Of a stretch of DNA of 64,000 bases, positions 8,423 through 17,977 are shown one piece after another; position 1 is the first letter of the stretch, and every line of letters begins with the position of its first letter. Both the position numbers and the translations under genes were made by a program. The notes beneath the pieces are model-generated. The model saw only the letters and a list, made by a program, of their open reading frames with translations. It was not told the origin of the DNA and did not search any database. The DNA is from Jiangella alkaliphila (GTDB taxonomy: Bacteria; Actinomycetota; Actinomycetes; Jiangellales; Jiangellaceae): assembly GCF_900105925.1 (NCBI RefSeq), contig NZ_LT629791.1:7652501-7716500 (forward strand), in the 5' to 3' direction.

Positions 8423-10807
8423 TCATTCCGCTCTCAGGGTCTGCCAGACCGGGAACGACCCCGCCCGCCGGGCCGGCCACGCCGCCAGCGCGACGGCGGC
8501 GAGCACGGCCGCGGGGACCACGACGGCCACGGCCGGGAGCACCGGCGGCGGCACGTACTGGATCACCTCCGCGTCGGTGATGTAGCGCCACAGCCAGCTG
8601 CCGGCCGCGACGCCGAGCGGCGCACCGATCACCAGCCCGGCCAGCACGATCACCAACGACTGGGTGACGACGGCGCCGCGGCACTGGCCGCCGGTCAGCC
8701 CGAGGGCCCGCAGGACGGCGAGATCGCGCCGCCGCCGGCGGACCGCCACAGCCAGCGCGTGCCCGACGGCGGCCACCGCGAGCACCGCGAGGAACAGCGC
8801 GAGGTAGAGGGGAAGGCCCCGGATCACGAGCAGCTCCACCGAGTGGTCCCGCTGCAGAGCGGGGTGCGCCGACACGTCATCGGATACCGCACGCACGGCC
8901 TGATCCAGCCGCTGTGCCACGACCGCCGGGTCCGCGCCGTCGCGCACCGCGATGTGCGCGACATGGATCGAGGCGGCGCCGAACAGCGCGTCGAAGCCGG
9001 CCCCGGTGACCCAGCCGCCGTCGATGTTGTAGTTCCCCTGTCCCTCCGGCAGGAAGGCCAGTCCGGTGACCGTGAGCCGCCGCTCCGCCCGCGTCCCGGT
9101 CAGCTCGACGGTGTCGCCGACACCGACGCCGAAGGTCTCGGCGGTGAACGGGCCCAGCGCGACCTCGTCGGCCGTGGCGGGCAGCCGTCCTTCGTCCACG
9201 ACGACGGGCAGCGGCTCGGCGACCGGCTGATAGGTGTACACCCTCGGGCTCGCGCCGCGGCCCTGCGCCACCGCGGACCGGCTGTCGTTGACGGCGGCGA
9301 CGTCGGGGTCGGCCGCGATCAGGCCCAGCACCCGTCCGGTCCTGTCGTCCCCGATGTCCAGCGTGGCCTCCAGCGCGTGCACCTGGCCGTATCGGGCCGG
9401 CGTGGTCACGGCGTCGCCGACACCGGCCGCCAGGGTCAGCGCGGCCACCGTCCCCGCGATTCCGGCGACGGCGCCGACCAGCGCCGGCCGCACCGGGACC
9501 GCCTGCCGGCCGCGGCCGGGCTCCAGCGCCAGCCTGGTCCCGAGCACCAGCGGCAGCGGCAGGTCGCTGCGGGCGACGGCGGCCGCGACGGGCGAGCGAC
9601 GCGGCGCCGCCGTGGAGCGCGACGCCCGCAGCGCGACGGCGGCCGTGAGGAGGCAGCCGCCCGCGACGGCGGCGACGACCACGGACCAGCCGACGGCCAG
9701 CACCGTCCAGTCGGCGTCCACCCCCGGTGCGGGCTCGCGCTGCTCCGCCGTCCCGATCGGGAACCACGCCGACGCGAGGACCGCCGCACCGACGCCGGCC
9801 GTCATGCCGGCGATCCCGGCCAAGGTCGGCCCGGCAGCGGCGGCCGCCACCTGCTGCCGCGGCGACAGGCCCAGCGCGCCGAGCACCCGCAGATCGCGCA
9901 TCGCCGCCGCGGTGTGGCGGGCGATCGCCTGACCCACCAGCACCACCGCGGCGGCGCCGGCCGCCAGCGCGAACGCGGTGACCGCAGTCGCTTCGATGTC
10001 GAGGATGCGCTGGCTGAAGGCGCTCGCCGCCGCCTCACTCCACATGGTGAGGTCGGTCCGGCCGGTCAGGTCCGTCACGGCCTCCGCGAAGTCCGCGTAG
10101 GCGCTGCCGCCGTCGTCCAGCCGCACCATCGCACCCGTCGCGCCGTGCGGGTCGAGCAGGTTCTCGGAGTACGCCGCGAAGAAGGCGGCGGTGGGCACCA
10201 GCCAGCCCGGCGCGCCCGGCATGTCGGTGAACAGCGGCGAGCGGACGACACCGACGATGTGGACGCGGATCTCGGGCCCGTCCGCCGGCGGACGGGCGCC
10301 CTCCTCCACCGGGCCGCGCCAGTCCGTCACGGAAATCCCCAACGTCACCGGCCGGTAGAGGCCGACGGTGACGGTGTCGCCGACGCCGTGCCCGTAGGTC
10401 CGGACGAACCGTGGCGTCACCACGGCCTCGTCCGCCCGGTCCGGGTCGGCGAGCCGGCCGTCGAGGACCACCGGCCGTTCGACGGTCCGCAGGACGTTCC
10501 CGTCGGCGGGGACCGGCCCGTCGACCGGAGTTCCGTCGAGCTCATAGGAGCAGAAGGCCACCTCGCCGACGGCCGCGACGCCCTGGACCGCACGCACCGC
10601 GTCCCAGTCGAAGCGCGGGTCGACGGGGTGGACCTGAGCGGTGGCGGGCAGCGTCGCGGCGTCGAGCCGCTCGATCGAGGTGACGCCGCGCCGGGCCCCG
10701 GCGATCGTGGCCAGCACAGCCCCACCCGCGACGGCCAGCAGCAGCGCCAGCACCAGCAGCGACCGCCACCGCCGCCGCCACTCCAGCCGCAGCCAGGCCC
10801 CGGCCAT
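8423..10807 (-). CDS. FtsX-like ABC transporter permease, paralogue 4 of 4 (last transcribed)
   Basis: The protein is 794 aa from ATG 10807, with a 1-base overlap with the preceding paralogue (TGATG). The layout is an N-terminal TM after WLRLEWRRRWRSLL, a ~230-residue extracytoplasmic domain, three TMs, a TM, a second ~200-residue extracytoplasmic domain with the shared ...TGLAFLPEG... block, and a final three-TM FtsX domain containing AVGHALAVAVRRRRRDLAVL. That is the duplicated-FtsX (MacB/YtrF-like) permease type that moves or senses lipids, peptides or drugs with an ABC ATPase. It is the most diverged of the four at its C-terminus (WQTLRAE instead of GSVLRAE). Confidence 0.88.
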   Translation of the reverse strand: MAGAWLRLEWRRRWRSLLVLALLLAVAGGAVLATIAGARRGVTSIERLDAATLPATAQVHPVDPRFDWDAVRAVQGVAAVGEVAFCSYELDGTPVDGPVPADGNVLRTVERPVVLDGRLADPDRADEAVVTPRFVRTYGHGVGDTVTVGLYRPVTLGISVTDWRGPVEEGARPPADGPEIRVHIVGVVRSPLFTDMPGAPGWLVPTAAFFAAYSENLLDPHGATGAMVRLDDGGSAYADFAEAVTDLTGRTDLTMWSEAAASAFSQRILDIEATAVTAFALAAGAAAVVLVGQAIARHTAAAMRDLRVLGALGLSPRQQVAAAAAGPTLAGIAGMTAGVGAAVLASAWFPIGTAEQREPAPGVDADWTVLAVGWSVVVAAVAGGCLLTAAVALRASRSTAAPRRSPVAAAVARSDLPLPLVLGTRLALEPGRGRQAVPVRPALVGAVAGIAGTVAALTLAAGVGDAVTTPARYGQVHALEATLDIGDDRTGRVLGLIAADPDVAAVNDSRSAVAQGRGASPRVYTYQPVAEPLPVVVDEGRLPATADEVALGPFTAETFGVGVGDTVELTGTRAERRLTVTGLAFLPEGQGNYNIDGGWVTGAGFDALFGAASIHVAHIAVRDGADPAVVAQRLDQAVRAVSDDVSAHPALQRDHSVELLVIRGLPLYLALFLAVLAVAAVGHALAVAVRRRRRDLAVLRALGLTGGQCRGAVVTQSLVIVLAGLVIGAPLGVAAGSWLWRYITDAEVIQYVPPPVLPAVAVVVPAAVLAAVALAAWPARRAGSFPVWQTLRAE

Positions 10808-10903
10808 CACTCGGCCCTCAGCACGGAGCCGACCCGCATCGACGCCGCCCGCTGCGACGGCCAGGCCGCCAGCAGGTTGGCGGCCAGCAGCGCCACCGGC
10901 ACG
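10740..10903. repeat. 164-bp direct repeat, copy 1 (permease junction)
   Basis: This block is base-for-base identical to 13079-13242. It covers the first codons of one permease gene, the start/stop overlap and the last codons of the next. Flanking sequence diverges abruptly on both sides. It marks recent tandem duplication or gene conversion between the permease paralogues. Confidence 0.9.
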
Positions 10904-13146
10904 GCGAGCAGGAGGACTGCCGTCACGTCCGGCGGCACGTAGTGGACCATCGTCGCGTCGGCCACGTAGCGCCACACCGTCCGGCCCAGCGCCACGCCGA
11001 GCGGCAGGCCGACCAGCAGCCCGGCCACCGCGACGACGCTGGCCTGGGTGAGCACCACGCCGCGGCACTGCCGGCGGGTCATCCCGACCGCACGCAGCAC
11101 GGCGAGGTCGTGCCGGCGCCGCCGCACCGCCGACGCCAGTGCGTGCCCCACCGCGCCGACCGCCAGCACGCCCAGGAACCCGGCCAGGAACAGCGGCAGG
11201 CGCTGGAGCTGCAGCAGCTCCGGCGAGCTGTCGCGCTCCAGCCGCGGCCGCACCGCCGCGCCCCCGTCGGCCGCGGCCGGCAGCGCCGCCGACAGCCGTT
11301 CGGCGACGACGGCGGCGTCGGCCCCGGGGCGCAGCACGATGTGCGCCGTCCGCGCCATGGGACCGTCGAACAGATCACCGAAACCGGCGGGCGTGGCCCA
11401 CGCCCCGACGTTGTAGTAGTTCTCCGCGCTCTCGGGCAGGAAGGCCAGTCCGGTGACGGTCAGCCTGCGAGCGCCGTCCGTGGTGCCGGTCAGGTCGATC
11501 CGGTCACCCGGCGCGGCGGCCAGCGCCTCGGCGGTGTACGGCGCCAGCGCGATCTCGTCGCCGCTGTGGGGCAGCCGGCCCTCGAGCACGACAGGGTCGA
11601 ACCGGCCCATGACGGAGTCCAGCGAGAAGACCGCGACGGTCTCGCCCGCCGCGGTCGCGCTGCCGATCCGGCTGTCGTTCACCGCACTGACGTCCGGGTC
11701 GGTGGCGACGGCGGCGAGGACGGCATCGGCCGAGGCGGGATCGGCGCCCAGCGGCGCCTCGAGGTCGTGCACCTGCCCGTAGCGGGCCGGGTTCGTGGTG
11801 GCGTCGTCGACGGCGGCGGCGAACGTGGCCGCGGCGAGGACGCCCAGCACGCCGATCGTCGCTCCGGCCAGCGCCGGGCGCACCGGGACCGCGGCCGGCC
11901 CGTGCCCTGGCTCCAGCGCGTACCGGGCACCGACGACCAACGGGACCGGCAGCCCGTACCTGCTGGCCAGCGCCGCCACGGCCGACGGCCGATGCACCGC
12001 GGCGGGACGGCCGCCCGGGCCTGTCCCGGACCAGACCCGCCGCGCCGCGACCAGCGCACCCGCGACGGCCAGCGCCGGGATCAGCACCAGGCCAGTGCCG
12101 AGCACCGGCAGGTCGAGGTCGGCGCCCGGGTCCGGCTCGACGTACGCCGCGAAGCCGTACGGGAACCACCGCGACGCCACGCCGGCAGCGGCCACGCCGA
12201 GCAGCGCACCGGTGGCCGCCGCCAGCCCGGGCGCCGCAGCGGCGGTCCGGCGGGCCTGGGCGGGCGTCAGTCCGAGCGCCGCGACCACCCGCAGGTCCGC
12301 CGCCGTCGTCGCGGCGTAGCGGGCCAGTGCCTGGCCGACCAGCGCGACGGCGGCCAGCCCTGCGGCGGCGGCGAACACCAGCAGCCCGGCCGACTCGATG
12401 CCGGCAATGCGCTGCACATAGGCCATCGTGGCCGCATGCGGCCACACGGTGATGTCGCTGCGCCCGGTGGCCGTGGCGAGGTCGGTCAGAAACTGCTCCC
12501 CGGTACGGTCCGCGGCCAGCCGCACCAGCCCGCTGAACGCCACACCTCCCGGCGCGGCGAAGTCGTCCGGGTAGGCGGCGAACAACCCGGCGGACGGCAT
12601 CAGCCGGCCCGGCTGCTCCGGGCTGTCGCTGAGCAGCGGCGATCGGATCATGCCGACGATGCGGGTCTCGACGGCACCCGCGACGGGCAGCCGCAGCGTG
12701 ACGGTGTCGCCGACGCCCAGACCGTGCTGCTCGACGAACGCCGGCGTGACGACGGCCTCGTCGGGGCGGGCCGGGTCGGGCAGCCGGCCGTCGATTACTA
12801 CGGCCCGTTCGACGTAGCGGAAGAACTCGCGATCGGCCGGCGACTCGAACGACTCGCTGCCGGGCGGAAGCCCGTCGATCGTCCACGTCGTGGGCGCTGC
12901 CAGGGCGACGGCCTCGACGCCGGGCAGGTCGCGAACGACGTCCCAGTCGAAGCCGGGGTCCTCGGGCCGCACCTCGACGGTGGCCGGCAGTGTCCGCGCG
13001 GTGAGCCGGTCGACGGCACTGTCACCGCGCCGGGCGCCGGCGACCGCCGTCAGCACTGTGCCGGCCGCGAACGCGACGAGCAGCGCCAGCACCAGCAGCG
13101 ACCGCCACCGCCGCCGCCACTCCAGCCGCAGCCAGGCCCCGGCCAT
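10807..13146 (-). CDS. FtsX-like ABC transporter permease, paralogue 3 of 4
   Basis: The protein is 779 aa from ATG 13146, overlapping the preceding paralogue's stop by one base. It has the same duplicated FtsX architecture as its neighbours: N-terminal TM after MAGAWLRLEWRRRWRSLL, a large extracytoplasmic domain, three TMs, a second N-half-like segment starting at GARYALEPGHG, a second extracytoplasmic domain, then the terminal three-TM domain with AVGHALASAVRRRRHDLAVL and C-terminus GSVLRAE. Both ends lie in the 164-bp identical blocks shared with the neighbouring junctions. It presumably pairs with the single ATPase at the operon head. Confidence 0.88.
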   Translation of the reverse strand: MAGAWLRLEWRRRWRSLLVLALLVAFAAGTVLTAVAGARRGDSAVDRLTARTLPATVEVRPEDPGFDWDVVRDLPGVEAVALAAPTTWTIDGLPPGSESFESPADREFFRYVERAVVIDGRLPDPARPDEAVVTPAFVEQHGLGVGDTVTLRLPVAGAVETRIVGMIRSPLLSDSPEQPGRLMPSAGLFAAYPDDFAAPGGVAFSGLVRLAADRTGEQFLTDLATATGRSDITVWPHAATMAYVQRIAGIESAGLLVFAAAAGLAAVALVGQALARYAATTAADLRVVAALGLTPAQARRTAAAAPGLAAATGALLGVAAAGVASRWFPYGFAAYVEPDPGADLDLPVLGTGLVLIPALAVAGALVAARRVWSGTGPGGRPAAVHRPSAVAALASRYGLPVPLVVGARYALEPGHGPAAVPVRPALAGATIGVLGVLAAATFAAAVDDATTNPARYGQVHDLEAPLGADPASADAVLAAVATDPDVSAVNDSRIGSATAAGETVAVFSLDSVMGRFDPVVLEGRLPHSGDEIALAPYTAEALAAAPGDRIDLTGTTDGARRLTVTGLAFLPESAENYYNVGAWATPAGFGDLFDGPMARTAHIVLRPGADAAVVAERLSAALPAAADGGAAVRPRLERDSSPELLQLQRLPLFLAGFLGVLAVGAVGHALASAVRRRRHDLAVLRAVGMTRRQCRGVVLTQASVVAVAGLLVGLPLGVALGRTVWRYVADATMVHYVPPDVTAVLLLAVPVALLAANLLAAWPSQRAASMRVGSVLRAE

Positions 13147-13242
13147 CACTCGGCCCTCAGCACGGAGCCGACCCGCATCGACGCCGCCCGCTGCGACGGC
13201 CAGGCCGCCAGCAGGTTGGCGGCCAGCAGCGCCACCGGCACG
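13079..13242. repeat. 164-bp direct repeat, copy 2 (permease junction)
   Basis: Identical to 10740-10903 at an offset of 2339 bases, which is one permease-gene unit. It spans the start of paralogue 3 and the end of paralogue 2. The equivalent junction near 15518 is recognisably similar but no longer identical. Confidence 0.9.
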
Positions 13243-15518
13243 ACCAGCAGCAGCGCCGTCGCGGCCACCGGCGGCACGTAGAACAGCGGCGTCGTGTCGG
13301 CGACGTACCGCCACACCACCCGGCCCAGCGCGATGCCCAGCGGGATGCCCACCAGCAGCCCGGCCAGCGCCAGCACACTGGCCTGTGTGGCGACGATGCC
13401 GCGGGCCTGCGGCCGGGTCAGCCCGACGGCGCGCAGCACGGCCAGCTCGTGCCGGCGCCGGCGCACCGCGGTGGCCAGCGCGTGCCCGACCGCGCCCAGC
13501 GCCAGCACCGCGAGGAACGCCGCGAGCACCGTCGGCAGCGTCCGGATCTGCCGGATCTCCGCGACCGGCGTCGGCGGTTCGGGCGGGGCCAGCTCAAGGC
13601 CGGTGGTCTCGGCCAGCCGCGCGGCCACGGCGGCCGCGTCGGCGCCCGGGCGCAGCGCGACGTGCGTCTCGTGGAACTTGAAGGCGTCGGCGAAGAGCGC
13701 GTCGTAGCCGTCGCGCGTGACCCAGGCGCCGGTCGTGTAGTCGTTGTGTGCGCCGTCGGGCACGAACGCGATCCCGGTGACGGTGGACGTGCCGGTCCCG
13801 GCCGGGTCGACCACGTCGCCGACGGCAGCTCCGACGGCGTCGGCGGTCACCGGGGCCAGCGCGATCTCGTCCGGTCGCACCGGCATCCGGCCCTCCAGCA
13901 CGACGACGTCCAGCGCGCCGTCGCCGACCGGGGCGTAGGAGTAGACCGCCGCGGACACGCCGTCGATGTCGGCCGATCCGATGCGAGAGTCGTTCACCGC
14001 CTCGACGTCGGGATCGGCGGCGACGGCGGCCAGCAGGGCCGGCAGCTCCTCCTCCGGCAGGAAGTGCTCGTTGTTCTCCCCGAACCACGCACCCAGCTGA
14101 TGCGTCTGGCCGAACCGGCGCAGGTCGCCCGACGCGTCGTCGACGCCGCTGGAGAACGTGAACGCCGCGAGCACGCCGACCACGCCCGTCACGGCGCCCA
14201 GCAGGGCCGGCCGCACCGGCACCGCGTACCGGCCGCGGCCGGGCTCCAGCGCGAACCGGGTGCCGACCACGACGGGGACCGGCAGCCCGGCGGCGGCGAC
14301 GGCACCCGCGACCGCCGAGCGCCGGCGGTACGACCCCGCCCGGGCCGCGCGCAGGGCCAGCGCGGCCGCGGCCAGGGCCGCCACCGCCACCAGCACCGGC
14401 ACCGCGATCAGGCCGGTGACCAGCACCAGCGCGTCGGCGTCCGTCCCCGGATCGGGCTCGACGGTCGCCGCGAGACCGATCGGGAACCACCGCGACGCCA
14501 CCACCGAGAGCGCCGCGCCGGCCACGGCGCCGGCGGCGGCGGCCAGCACCGGGCCGATCGCGGCCGCCAGCACCACCTGCCGCGGCAGCATGCCCACGGC
14601 CCGCAGCGCCTGCAGGTCGGCCACCGTGGCCGCGGCGTACCGGGCCACCGGCTGGCCCACCAGGAACACCGCGGCGGCCGCCGCGGCCAGAGCGAACACC
14701 ATCAGCGCGTCGGCCTCGAAGCCGGTGACCTCCCGGCCGTGGTTGCGGAACATCTCGACCAGGTCGAACGTGTCGATCGGGCGACCGGCGATGCCCTCGA
14801 CCGCGGCCAGGAACTCCGGGATCGCGGCCTCGCCGCCGTGCAGGCGGACGATCGCGTTGTGGACGGCGTTCGACGAGTTGGGGCCGACCTCGTCCGGATA
14901 CCGCGCGGCCAGGCCGGGCGAGAAGATCAGCTGTCCCGGCGACCCGAGCGTCTCGCCGTACCAGAACGACTGGACCATGCCGACGATCCGAGCCTCGACC
15001 ACCGGCCCGTCGGGCGGCACCGCCGGGTCGTCGCGGAAGGCGGCCGCCGACTCCTGCTGGAACAGCCGGATCGTCACGCCATCGCCGACGCCCAGCCCGA
15101 AGCTCTCCTCGAACGACGGCGTGATGACGACCTCGTCGGCCCGCTCCGGGTCCGGCGCCCGGCCGGCCAGGACGACCGGCCGCTCCAGCGCCCGCATCGC
15201 GTCCTCGCCGCTGACCACGCCGGAGACGGCCTCGGCCGGGATCTCGTCGACGACGTAGGCGGCGCCGCCGAACGTCGACAGCGCCGCCACCTCGGGCAGG
15301 TCCCGCACCGGGGCCCAGTCGAAGAGGGGCTGGTTCGGCAGGACGGCGACGTCGGCCGGCAGCGTCCGTTCCGCCAGCCGGTCGCCGGCGGTCTCACCGC
15401 GCCGGGCACCCGCGACCGCCGTCATGACCGTCCCGGCGGCCAGCGCCACCAGCAGCGCCAGCACCAGTAGCGACCGCCACCGGCGCCGCAGGTCCAGCCG
15501 CAGCCAGGCCGCCGTCAT
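13146..15518 (-). CDS. FtsX-like ABC transporter permease, paralogue 2 of 4
   Basis: The protein is 790 aa from ATG 15518, with a 1-base overlap with paralogue 1. It begins MTAAWLRLDLRRRWRSLL and continues with a TM, an extracytoplasmic domain (about residues 45-260), three TMs, the repeat unit beginning GTRFALEPGRGRYAVPVRP, a second extracytoplasmic domain and the final FtsX domain (AVGHALATAVRRRRHELAVL). The C-terminus RAASMRVGSVLRAE is identical to that of paralogue 3, within the converted block. No signal peptide other than the N-terminal anchor is seen. Confidence 0.88.
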   Translation of the reverse strand: MTAAWLRLDLRRRWRSLLVLALLVALAAGTVMTAVAGARRGETAGDRLAERTLPADVAVLPNQPLFDWAPVRDLPEVAALSTFGGAAYVVDEIPAEAVSGVVSGEDAMRALERPVVLAGRAPDPERADEVVITPSFEESFGLGVGDGVTIRLFQQESAAAFRDDPAVPPDGPVVEARIVGMVQSFWYGETLGSPGQLIFSPGLAARYPDEVGPNSSNAVHNAIVRLHGGEAAIPEFLAAVEGIAGRPIDTFDLVEMFRNHGREVTGFEADALMVFALAAAAAAVFLVGQPVARYAAATVADLQALRAVGMLPRQVVLAAAIGPVLAAAAGAVAGAALSVVASRWFPIGLAATVEPDPGTDADALVLVTGLIAVPVLVAVAALAAAALALRAARAGSYRRRSAVAGAVAAAGLPVPVVVGTRFALEPGRGRYAVPVRPALLGAVTGVVGVLAAFTFSSGVDDASGDLRRFGQTHQLGAWFGENNEHFLPEEELPALLAAVAADPDVEAVNDSRIGSADIDGVSAAVYSYAPVGDGALDVVVLEGRMPVRPDEIALAPVTADAVGAAVGDVVDPAGTGTSTVTGIAFVPDGAHNDYTTGAWVTRDGYDALFADAFKFHETHVALRPGADAAAVAARLAETTGLELAPPEPPTPVAEIRQIRTLPTVLAAFLAVLALGAVGHALATAVRRRRHELAVLRAVGLTRPQARGIVATQASVLALAGLLVGIPLGIALGRVVWRYVADTTPLFYVPPVAATALLLVVPVALLAANLLAAWPSQRAASMRVGSVLRAE

Positions 15519-17977
15519 CACTCGGCCCTCAGCACACTGCCGACCCGCAGCGCCGCCGCCCGGTGCGACGGCCAGGCCGCCAGCAGGTTCGCCGCCACCA
15601 GCGCCAGCGGCACCACCAGCAGCAGCGCGAGCGCCGCCAGCGGAGCGACGTAGAGCAGCGGCGTGGTCTCGGCGACGTAGCGCCAGACGGTGCGGCCCAG
15701 GGCCAGGCCGAGCGGCACGCCGATCGCCAGCCCGATCAGCGCGAGCAGGCTGGCCTGGGTGACGACGACCCAGCGCGACTGCCACCGCGTCATGCCCAGC
15801 GCCCGCAGCACCGCGACCTCGTGCCGGCGCCGCCGGACGGCGGTGGCCAGCGCGTGCCCGACCGCGCCCAGCGCCAGCACGGCGAGGAACCCGGCCAGAA
15901 ACACCGGCAGCGTCCTGACCTGGCGCAGCTCGGCCAGCCGGCTGGGCGGCTCGACCGGCAGGACGACCTCGGTGATCGACTCCGGCGGCTCCCCCGTGGC
16001 CGCCGCGATCACCGGCACGACCGTCTCCTCCAGCCGCTGCATCACCGCCATCGGATCGGCGCCGGGCTCCAGCCCGAGCAGCACCAGGTGGTACTTGAAC
16101 GCCGGCGACACCGTGCTGGCCGGGTCGAACAGCGTGTCGAAGCCGTCGCCGGTGACCCAGCCGCCGGTGACGTAGTTGTTGTGCGGGCCCTCGGGCACGA
16201 ACGCGAGGCCGGTGACGGTGAGGTCGCGGTCGCCCGCGGTCCCGGACATCGTCACGACGTCGCCGACGCCGACGTCCAGCGCGTCGGCGCTGCCCGGTGC
16301 CAGCACCAGCTCGCCCGGCTGCTCCGGCGCCCGGCCCTCCACCAGCACCGGCCGCAGTGGCTCCCGTCCGGCCTGGTCCAGCGTGAACAGCGTGACCGGG
16401 CGGCTCTCGGCGACGGCCACCGCGACCCGCGTGTCGTTGACGACGCGCACCTGCGGGTCGTCGGCGAAGACGGACAGCACCTGGTCGACCGGGCCGAAGT
16501 CCTCCCCGGCGTCGCCGACGAACGACGCCAGCTGGTACACCTGCCCGAACCGCTCCGGGTGGTCGGCCGCGTCCTCGACGCCGTCGGAGAAGGTGAACGC
16601 CGCGATGACGCCGAGCACCCCGACCACAGCGCCCACCAGCGCCGGACGCACCGGCACCGCCTGCCGGCCGCGGCCGGGCTCCAGCGCGAACCGGGCGCCG
16701 ACGACCACCGGCACCGGGGCGCCCGCCCGCCGGGCCGCGGCCGCGAGCGCCGACGGCCGGCCGCGGCGGGTCGTCCGGGCCGAGCGCAGGGCCAGCCGGG
16801 CCGCTATGCCGGCACCGGCCGCGGCCAGCAGCACCGTCGCCGCCCCGATGCCGCCGATGACCAGCGGGTCGACGTCGAAGCCCGGGTCGGGCTCGAACAG
16901 CGCGGCGGTGCCGACCGGGAACCAGCGCGACGCGACCACCGCTCCGGCCGCGCCCAGCAGCGTGCCGGCCACAGCGGCGCCGACCGGGCCGGCCGCGGCG
17001 GCCACCGTCGACTGGCCCACCGTCATGCCCAGGGCCCGGGCGACCTGCAGCTCGGCCGCCGCCGACGCCGCGTACCGAGCCACCGCCTGGCCGACGAGGA
17101 AGATCGCCGCCGCGCCGGCCGCGAGCGCGAACGCCTGCAGCGCGTCGGCCTCGAACCGGAGGACGTCGTTCAGGTGCCGGCCGTCCTCGGCGAGGTCCAT
17201 GAAGTCGATATCGCTACGGCCGCTGACCTCCTGCAGGCCGGCCTTGAACGACGCGACGTCCGCCTCGCCGCCGCGCAGCCGGACCAGCGCGTTGAGCTCG
17301 CCCTGACCGGAGGCGCCGAGCAGGTTGTCGCGGTACTGAGCGAACAGGCCAGGCGACGGCGACAGCCCGCCCTGGGAGTCGCCGACGACGTCGCTGAACC
17401 AGGGCGACCGGATGATCCCGACGATCGTGGCGTCGACGACCGGGCCGTCCGGTTCGGGCAGCACCGTCGAGGCGAACGGCAGGCTGTCCTGCGTCTCCGG
17501 CGAGAACAGCCGCAGCGTGATGGCGTCGCCGACGCCCAGCCCGTAGGTCTCCTCGAACCTCCGGCTGACGACGACCTCGTCGGCCCGCGCCGGGTCGGGC
17601 AGCCGCCCGTCGAGGACCACCGGGCGCTCGATGGTCCGGAACACCTCGTCGTCGCCGGGCGGGAAGCCGGCGGCGTACGAGTCCTGCGGCAGCTCGTCGA
17701 CCACGTACGCGCCGGTCAGCACGAACGTCGTCAGCCCCGCGACCTCGGGCAGCGCGCGGACCGCGTCCCAGTCGAAGCCCGCCTGGTTCGGCAGCACGGC
17801 GATGGTGGCCGGCAGCGTCCGCTCCACCAGGCGGTCGATGGCGGTCGTGCCGCGGCGGGCGCCGGACAGCGCCGTCATGACGGTGCCCGCGGCCAGCGCT
17901 ACCAGCAGCGCCATCACCAGCAGCGAGCGCCACCGGCGCCGGGTGTCCAGCCGCAGCCAGGCGCGGACGGCGGTCAC
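15518..17977 (-). CDS. FtsX-like ABC transporter permease, paralogue 1 of 4 (first transcribed)
   Basis: The protein is 819 aa from a GTG at 17977 that overlaps the ATPase stop by 4 bases (GTGA). It begins with a basic stretch (RLDTRRRWRSLL), a TM, a ~250-residue extracytoplasmic domain, three TMs, then the second half GARFALEPGRGRQAVPVRP with its own extracytoplasmic domain, ending in a three-TM FtsX domain (AVGHALATAVRRRRHEVAVL) and RVGSVLRAE. It is slightly longer than its paralogues because of an insertion in the second extracytoplasmic domain (VVPVIAAATGEPPESITEVV region). Confidence 0.88.
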   Translation of the reverse strand: MTAVRAWLRLDTRRRWRSLLVMALLVALAAGTVMTALSGARRGTTAIDRLVERTLPATIAVLPNQAGFDWDAVRALPEVAGLTTFVLTGAYVVDELPQDSYAAGFPPGDDEVFRTIERPVVLDGRLPDPARADEVVVSRRFEETYGLGVGDAITLRLFSPETQDSLPFASTVLPEPDGPVVDATIVGIIRSPWFSDVVGDSQGGLSPSPGLFAQYRDNLLGASGQGELNALVRLRGGEADVASFKAGLQEVSGRSDIDFMDLAEDGRHLNDVLRFEADALQAFALAAGAAAIFLVGQAVARYAASAAAELQVARALGMTVGQSTVAAAAGPVGAAVAGTLLGAAGAVVASRWFPVGTAALFEPDPGFDVDPLVIGGIGAATVLLAAAGAGIAARLALRSARTTRRGRPSALAAAARRAGAPVPVVVGARFALEPGRGRQAVPVRPALVGAVVGVLGVIAAFTFSDGVEDAADHPERFGQVYQLASFVGDAGEDFGPVDQVLSVFADDPQVRVVNDTRVAVAVAESRPVTLFTLDQAGREPLRPVLVEGRAPEQPGELVLAPGSADALDVGVGDVVTMSGTAGDRDLTVTGLAFVPEGPHNNYVTGGWVTGDGFDTLFDPASTVSPAFKYHLVLLGLEPGADPMAVMQRLEETVVPVIAAATGEPPESITEVVLPVEPPSRLAELRQVRTLPVFLAGFLAVLALGAVGHALATAVRRRRHEVAVLRALGMTRWQSRWVVVTQASLLALIGLAIGVPLGLALGRTVWRYVAETTPLLYVAPLAALALLLVVPLALVAANLLAAWPSHRAAALRVGSVLRAE

